From Diphasiastrum complanatum (taxonomy: Eukaryota; Streptophyta; Lycopodiopsida; Lycopodiales; Lycopodiaceae): DNA of 64,000 nucleotides. Numbering within the stretch: the stretch's first letter is position 1; each line of letters opens with the position of its first letter. Below, piece after piece: positions 58,731 through 64,000 of this stretch. The notes below the pieces were generated by a model. It saw only the letters and a list, made by a program, of their open reading frames with translations. It was not told the origin of the DNA and did not search any database. The stretch covers positions 45,867,906 through 45,931,905 of the forward strand of contig CM055101.1 in NCBI GenBank assembly GCA_029204225.1, read 5' to 3'. Both the position numbers and the translations under genes were made by a program.

Positions 58731-61455
58731 ATGGCATCCTCATCCTCTGAAGACTCTGGCGCCAAATAGGTGATCCAGCATGACATTTTCGAGGCCACAC
58801 AGATTTGGCCTCTACCCTCGGACGCTCTGATCCAACCATGGCTACAGACAGCTGGTCCACTTCTAGCGGCAATGGGTTTTTACCCGGCGCTCTTCCATTC
58901 TGAGATTAACATGGGCCTCGCCCTTCACACTTACGCCACCTGGGACGAGGAAAAGACTCGTTTCCACTTCTTGTACCAAGGTACCACGTACAAGGTCAAG
59001 ATTAACGCCGACTCGATGGTTACCATTGGCATTATGTCCGGTGATCGTCAGCCCTTTTCCCACCACAACGCCAAGACCGCACCAAAAATCCCCATACAGA
59101 CTAACAATGGTTACCTGATAGAGGCTATCATGGAACCCGTCATTCAGACGGCTGCACATTTGTTGAATAACTTTCTGGTTATTTCAACATTTTGCAAAGA
59201 CAAAATCCAGTCTAAGCTGCTGAGTCAGATAGTAGAATCCTTTTTGAATTTCCCTGGCCCCTCCGTTGTGCCATACGACTGGCATAGCTTCCTTATTCAA
59301 GAACTAACCAACTCCATCAAAATCAACAACCGTGAGTGAATCGCAGCAGGCCCCCTGTTGTGTAACTTTTCTTGTGTACTTCTCGAGGCGAAAGTGCGTG
59401 GTTTCCAACGCTCATCCCTTTTGTCTACCCTCGTGCCACATACTAATCTTTATCCGCGATCTCAAGCATCCACCTCCTCCCAACCTGCAGTTATTAACAC
59501 AACGACCAGCAAATGAATGTGTGGCGCTGTCTCTACATCCACATCTCCACCTGCTACCCGAAGACGCACCTCTACTACTGCACCAACCACCCCATCAACA
59601 ACCGCCACTTCTTCTTTTGTGCAACCCCCCACTCTGATTTCTGTTGTTGCTACCTTTCTTCATGTTCCATCCACATCTGTTTCTGTCTCCATCCTCGTTT
59701 ATTTTGTTGATACCACTCCTATTTCTCTTCCAGTATCCACTACTCCATCCATCACCATCGCATCTTCCATCACCCCTGCCACCACCGTTGCTTCCATTCC
59801 ATTCAATCCCTCTGATTCTCAATTGTCTCCCGACACTCTGGCGTGGATGCAAGTCATCAATTTTTCTCCCCCCACGCCAGACGCTTTCTGCTCCATCCTC
59901 ACCTTCTTCCATACTCCACACCACCTTCCAGTTTCCTTCTGTTCCTCCCATCCTCTCGTTTGGACAAACCGTCCTCACCCATGTTTCCACAGTTGCTTCT
60001 CAAAGCCCACCCGCTTCGCCAACAAAGGTTGCCAAGGGCAACAAACCATTGCCTGATGACGCATTTTTCCAAACAGTGTTTGCACCATCGCCAGATCGGA
60101 TTGATCCTACCGCCCCAGATGGCATCAGGTCCAATGAGAACCTGATAGAAGACAATGACGATGGTACTCCACAAATCATCGGGGCCAATACAACAAAAGC
60201 CACTGCCAATGCCAGTGTACCGGCTGCTCCCATAGATCTAATGATGGCGTACCAAACTCTGGAGAAATACATCCTGGATGCAGTAGTGGCCAAAGCCATT
60301 CTAGAAAGCAGGGTACTACATCTGGTGACAAATAACACATAGCTGCGAGCAGACCTCACCAAGCTATAGCAAGAGCTAATTTTGGCTCAACACGAACAAG
60401 TAGAGCACCAGGAGATTGCCAAGCTGCAGCAGAAGGAGGAGGGCCTCAACAACTATATTCAAAGCCTCTCCAAAGCGCTGACAGAGGCATCCACGAAGGT
60501 GCGGGAGCTTCAATCTGAAGCGTCCCAACGGCTTGCTCCCATCCAAACGCAACTAAACCTTTTGGAAGAAGAGAATACACGCTTGGGGACGGAGGTCAAA
60601 GCCTTACAAGAAGAAAAACTTGTCTGGTTAGCTCAACCTACACCGGACTCAAGGCCGCTTTCTCAATCAAAAATGAATCTTCTACGGCTTCAGGTGCAGG
60701 TTTATAGCCAAACCTTAAACAGCTACCAGACAGAGTTCAACAAATATCGGTCAAGCGCAACGCATGAGCTCGCCCAGGCCAAGCAAGCCCTCATGATCAA
60801 GGCCTACAAAAAATTCATGGAAATAAAGGCCCAGCCCACCCCCGTAGTAATTCCACCGCCACCTACTTTTGACGCTACACAGGCCCGTACAAGCCGAGAC
60901 CAGAGCCAGCAAGCAGCAGGGGCATTTCAACAAGATCAAGGGTCCGAAGGCCAAGACCAAGGGCAGACATATACGGCTATTGAGACACGAGACCAGGGCC
61001 AAGGCGCAACTACCAGCCAAAGCCAAGCCACATCATCCAGAGGATCGCGCACGATATCTGCCAGCCGAGCCTTCCGAAGACCAAAGTTCATGGAGGAGAA
61101 AATCAACGAATTTTTATCAAAGTATCTCCATGAGTCATCAAGAGGCAGCTAGCAGATATCGTTTTCTACTCATACAATCAAGGGCAACGAACTACAAGTA
61201 TTACCCGCCCTCCAACCACAACCAGAGTGGCGTCAGCAGTTGTTCGAAAGAGACCTTGAGGCCATCAGGGCCTATGTGACGAGTCCACAACAATTACGGG
61301 TGAACGCGGACTTCCTGCCATATCCACGAAGATTCAAATGGGAGGAATGGGACACTCCTCTGGACAAGATCACACTGCAGAATTTCAATTGGCCGGTGAT
61401 ACCATCAAAATATGGGTGGACCACGGATGTAGATGCCAGAAGGGCTCTCACCACG
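58731..61455 (+). pseudogene. Additional ORF (aORF) downstream of integrase
   Basis: It starts MASSSSEDSGAK. A TAG at 58767 precedes an open stretch: MGFYPALFHSEINMGLALHT, FHFLYQGTTYKVKI, YLIEAIMEPVIQTAAHLLNN, FLVISTFCKDKIQSKLL, VVPYDWHSFLIQELTNSIK. A TGA at 59337 follows, then GPLLCNFSCVLLEAKVRGF (homologous to the 38-kb copy). Next comes a Ser/Thr/Pro-rich region with frameshifts, KPLPDDAFFQTVFAPSPDRI, a coiled coil of about 100 residues (LQQKEEGLNNYIQSLSKALT ... TQLNLLEEENTRLGTEVKAL), a Gln-rich patch and a C-terminal block (WRQQLFERDLEAIRAYVTS, FKWEEWDTPLDKITLQNFNW). There is no signal peptide, membrane helix or enzyme motif. It may be related to the plant-transposon-protein domain of Athila ORFs. 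A copia LTR cuts it at 61455. Confidence 0.65.
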
Positions 61456-62094
61456 TGTGAAAGATTTCATATCCTTAAGATCCAATCTACTTGAATGATC
61501 TTTGGTTAGAAAGAGAAATACACTACCAATCTCACCAATGTAGAAAAATCAGCATCTACACACAATTTGAGATGAAAACACTAATAGAACTTGATCAAAC
61601 TTGAATGAAATGATTATGTACTGTTGCCATCCGTATAGAACTAGCAAGCTACTATATTTCACACGTGTGGATCCAAAAATAGCAAATATAGATCATTCTA
61701 CACATAAAATTGCAAGCAATCACCAAGATAGTGCACCAATGGATAGTAGAACCCAAGAGAATCATGTATAAGCATGAAATGAGATAGAGAAGAGAAAATA
61801 TAACTCTCTCCATGAGTTACATCCTTTTATAACAGGTCCAAACCCTATTTGGCTACTTGGCTTTCCCACCAAAATGCTAACCCTACCAATTTTGGGTCTA
61901 CCCAACTTATTCAAATTGAATCTACTCAAACTCGCATTCTATCTTTCCCACACTTTCAAAAAGTGTTTATTCAAATAAAATTTAGACTAATGAACTTTGA
62001 AAAGTCAACCTCTAAGTCTAAAACAAGTTTTGGCCTCAATATGCCAAATATGAAAATATTGCAAAATGTGATGAAACTAGTTGAATCTTTCACA
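61456..62094 (-). repeat. 3' LTR of a relatively young copia element (639 bp)
   Basis: It has inverted termini TGTGAAAGAT ... ATCTTTCACA and a purine tract (GAAGAGGGAG on the minus strand) next to its inner edge. It entered the aORF after CCACG (61451-61455). The partial copy at 21222-21417 belongs to the same family. Confidence 0.85.
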
Positions 62095-64000
62095 CTCCCT
62101 CTTCAACTAGTTTTAGCATAGACTTTGATAATACTCCAAGTGAAGTCCTATGCTTCATGAACAAGTCTTTTCCCAATGCTTTGGTGAAGATATCAGCTAC
62201 ACATTCCCTTGAAGGCACATGTTGAAGCTCCACTTCCTTTGTATTGACTTGCTCCCTTACAAAATGATATTGTATCTCAATATGCTTGCTCCTAGCATGA
62301 AAGATAGGATTGGATGCCATTCTTTGGGCTGATTGATTGTCACAAAAGATGATTGGGCTCTCTGAAAAATCCAGCAAGTGAATATCCTTGATCATCCTCT
62401 TGATCCATATCATCTCCTTTGTGCAATGTGTAAGAGCTTTGTACTCGGCCTCACTAGATGACAATGAGATAGTGGCTTGTTTCTTTGACATCCATGATAT
62501 AGCTCCATCACCTATGAAAATACAATAAGCACTAATGGATTTCCTATCCATTACATCTCCAGCATAGTCCAAATCTGAAAATCCAAAAAGATTAGGTGAT
62601 GATCCCTCATACAATATGTCAAAATCTCGAGTTCCAATGATGTAACTCTAAACTCGCTTTCCTAGCTTCCAATGCTCCTCAGTAGGATCTTTCATGAATT
62701 GACTCAATCTTCCAACACAATAGCTTAGATCAGGTCTAGTAATGGTTAGATAGATGAGTGAACCAACTAGCTTCCTATAGAGAGTAATGTCCTTGAAGGT
62801 TCTTTCATTACCTCTTATAGTTAGCTTTACATGAGACTCCATAGGTGTATCAATAGCTTTTGCATCTACCATATGAAATCTTTCTAGAATAGAATTAGCA
62901 TACTTCTCTTGACAAATGAAAGTAGATTGAGAAGATCTAATGACTTTTATTCCTAAAATGTAATGCAAATTACCAAGATCATGCACCTCAAACTCCTTCT
63001 TAAGAGCATTCTTGATATCCTCCACATCTTGATTGTCTCCACCACTGAAGATGATATCATCCACATAGATTAGCAAGATGGTAACATCATTTCCAGCAAA
63101 CCTATAATAAAGTGAATGATCATACTCACTCATAACAAAGCCTTGAGAGAGTAAAAAAGTGTTAAGCTTAGCATACCAACTCCTTGGTGTTTGCTTAAGG
63201 CCATACAAACTCTTTTGTAGAAGACACACATGATTTGGCTTTGTTGATGAAATGTAGCTCTCGGGCTGCTCCATGTATACTTCCTCCTCAAGATCACCAT
63301 TCAAGAATGCATTTGAAATGTCCAATTGCCATAGATCCCATCCATAAAGAATAGCAAGTGAGATGATGACTTGAATGCTTACCATCTTTGCCACGGGTGC
63401 AAATGTTTCATCATAGTCAATCCCTTGTTCTTGAGCATATCCTTTTGCCACTAAACTTGCCTTGTGCTTGTTGATAGATCCATCTTGGTTTGTCTTCACC
63501 TTGAAGATCCATTTGCATCCAATAGTTTTCTTGTCCTTAGGCAACTCCACCAATCTCAATGTTCCATTCTTCATAAGAGCTTGATACTCGAGATCCATTG
63601 CTTGGATCCACTCCTCTTCTTTCCTTGCTTGATCTACACTTGTAGGCTTATCCAAAGAGGTTAGGAAAGCAACATAATTTCCAGAAACTACTTGCTTACC
63701 CTTTTGATCATATGTGAGTCTTGAAGGTACTTGTCTTTCTCTTGATGTTCTCCTTGGCTTTTGACTTAATGAAGGTCCATCATCACCACCATCCAAAGTA
63801 GGATCCTTCTCATCAACATCAAGAATGTTAGATCCATCCACTTTACCATCAATCATGCTTGAAGACACCTTTGGAATGTTCCCCTCATCAAAAATGACAT
63901 CTCTACCAACAATCACTTTGTTAGTAGAAGGAATGTAAACCCTGTAGGCTTTACTCACCTCACTATATCCAACAAAAATATCTCTTTTTCAAGATGGATC
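62095..64000 (-). pseudogene. Copia integrase end, RT and RNase H, one internal stop
   Basis: On the minus strand: integrase tail (YIPSTNKVIVGRDVIFDEG), linker, RT (TIGCKWIFKVKTNQDGSINK, TFAPVAKMVSIQVIISLAI, LDISNAFLNGDLEEEVYME, LLIYVDDIIFSGG with an intact YVDD, SLYGLKQTPRSWYAKL), then RNase H (LFGFSDLDYAGDVMDRKSIS, SLSSSEAEYKALTH, HARSKHIEIQYHFVREQV, ADIFTKALGKDLF). A single TAG at 62648-62650 breaks the frame; the homolog at 21.9 kb has Leu at that place. The element leaves the window on the right, so gag, PBS and the other LTR are unseen. Confidence 0.9.

Noticed and set aside
59595-60362. Minus-strand frames of 90-131 codons, Gly/Asn-rich
   Set aside because: They are shadows of the Ser/Thr/Pro-rich aORF on the plus strand.
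58731-61455. Calling the aORF an envelope gene
   Set aside because: No signal peptide, transmembrane helix, furin-type site or Cys pattern is visible; position alone does not support it.

Overview
This is a 64-kb piece of a large, repeat-rich land-plant nuclear genome. It contains one convincing host gene in a matrix of LTR retrotransposons. The evidence for a plant is the Ty1/copia and Athila/Tat-like Ty3/gypsy elements, their initiator-tRNA-Met and tRNA-Asp-type primer-binding sites (PBS), plant-style introns, and a multicopper oxidase of the LPR1 type. I cannot fix the lineage. Long CT tracts, old nested insertions and a non-LTR element with a restriction-like endonuclease would suit a fern, lycophyte or gymnosperm, but this is inference.

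Layout. 1-3811: a minus-strand non-autonomous LTR element (1.2-kb LTRs, PBS and polypurine tract (PPT), no coding capacity). 5.3-6.8 kb: a coiled-coil ORF remnant and a copia fragment lacking its integrase core. 6.8-7.9 kb: the LTR and leader of an Athila-like element. 8.1-11.2 kb: a minus-strand copia element inserted next to the 3' end of another copia (11.2-12.0 kb). 13.5-14.5 kb: a copia RT/RNase H relic. 15.1-21.2 kb: a minus-strand gypsy element (RT end, RNase H, integrase, then an additional ORF), split by a probable 1.9-kb solo LTR with a 5-bp target duplication. 21.2-23.5 kb: two truncated copia ends. 26.7-29.0 kb: a LINE tail amplified into about 0.63-kb tandem units. 31.4-33.3 kb: the LPR1-like ferroxidase gene (two coding exons, 583 aa). 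35.0-39.0 kb: a copia element whose coding region runs directly into a copy of the gypsy additional ORF. 39.8-40.8 kb: an intron-containing gene or transposase remnant. 40.9-41.9 kb: a gypsy gag relic. 44.0-45.8 kb: the 3' half of a non-LTR retrotransposon with a restriction-like endonuclease. 47.3-61.5 kb: a long Athila-like element (LTR, Asp-type PBS, gag, protease, RNase H, integrase, additional ORF) that has lost its RT. It is interrupted by a 2.8-kb insertion and ended by a relatively young copia element (61.5 kb to the window end).

The most unusual theme is the additional ORF downstream of integrase. It occurs three times: at 58.7-61.5 kb (+), at 15.1-18.4 kb (-), and captured in a copia at 37.8-38.8 kb. 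In both gypsy copies a spacer of about 0.8-1.1 kb precedes it. Each spacer holds a conserved block with a TATA-like sequence and many scattered copies of a short motif in both orientations (core AACCYTCGC / GCGARGGTT). I see no signal peptide, membrane segment or known enzyme motif in the ORF product. It has a conserved N-terminal domain, a Ser/Thr/Pro-rich middle and a long coiled coil, so calling it 'env' would not be justified.

Nearly all element genes are broken by stops and frameshifts. Several stops fit C-to-T change at CGA or CAG codons. Only the LPR1-like gene looks intact.
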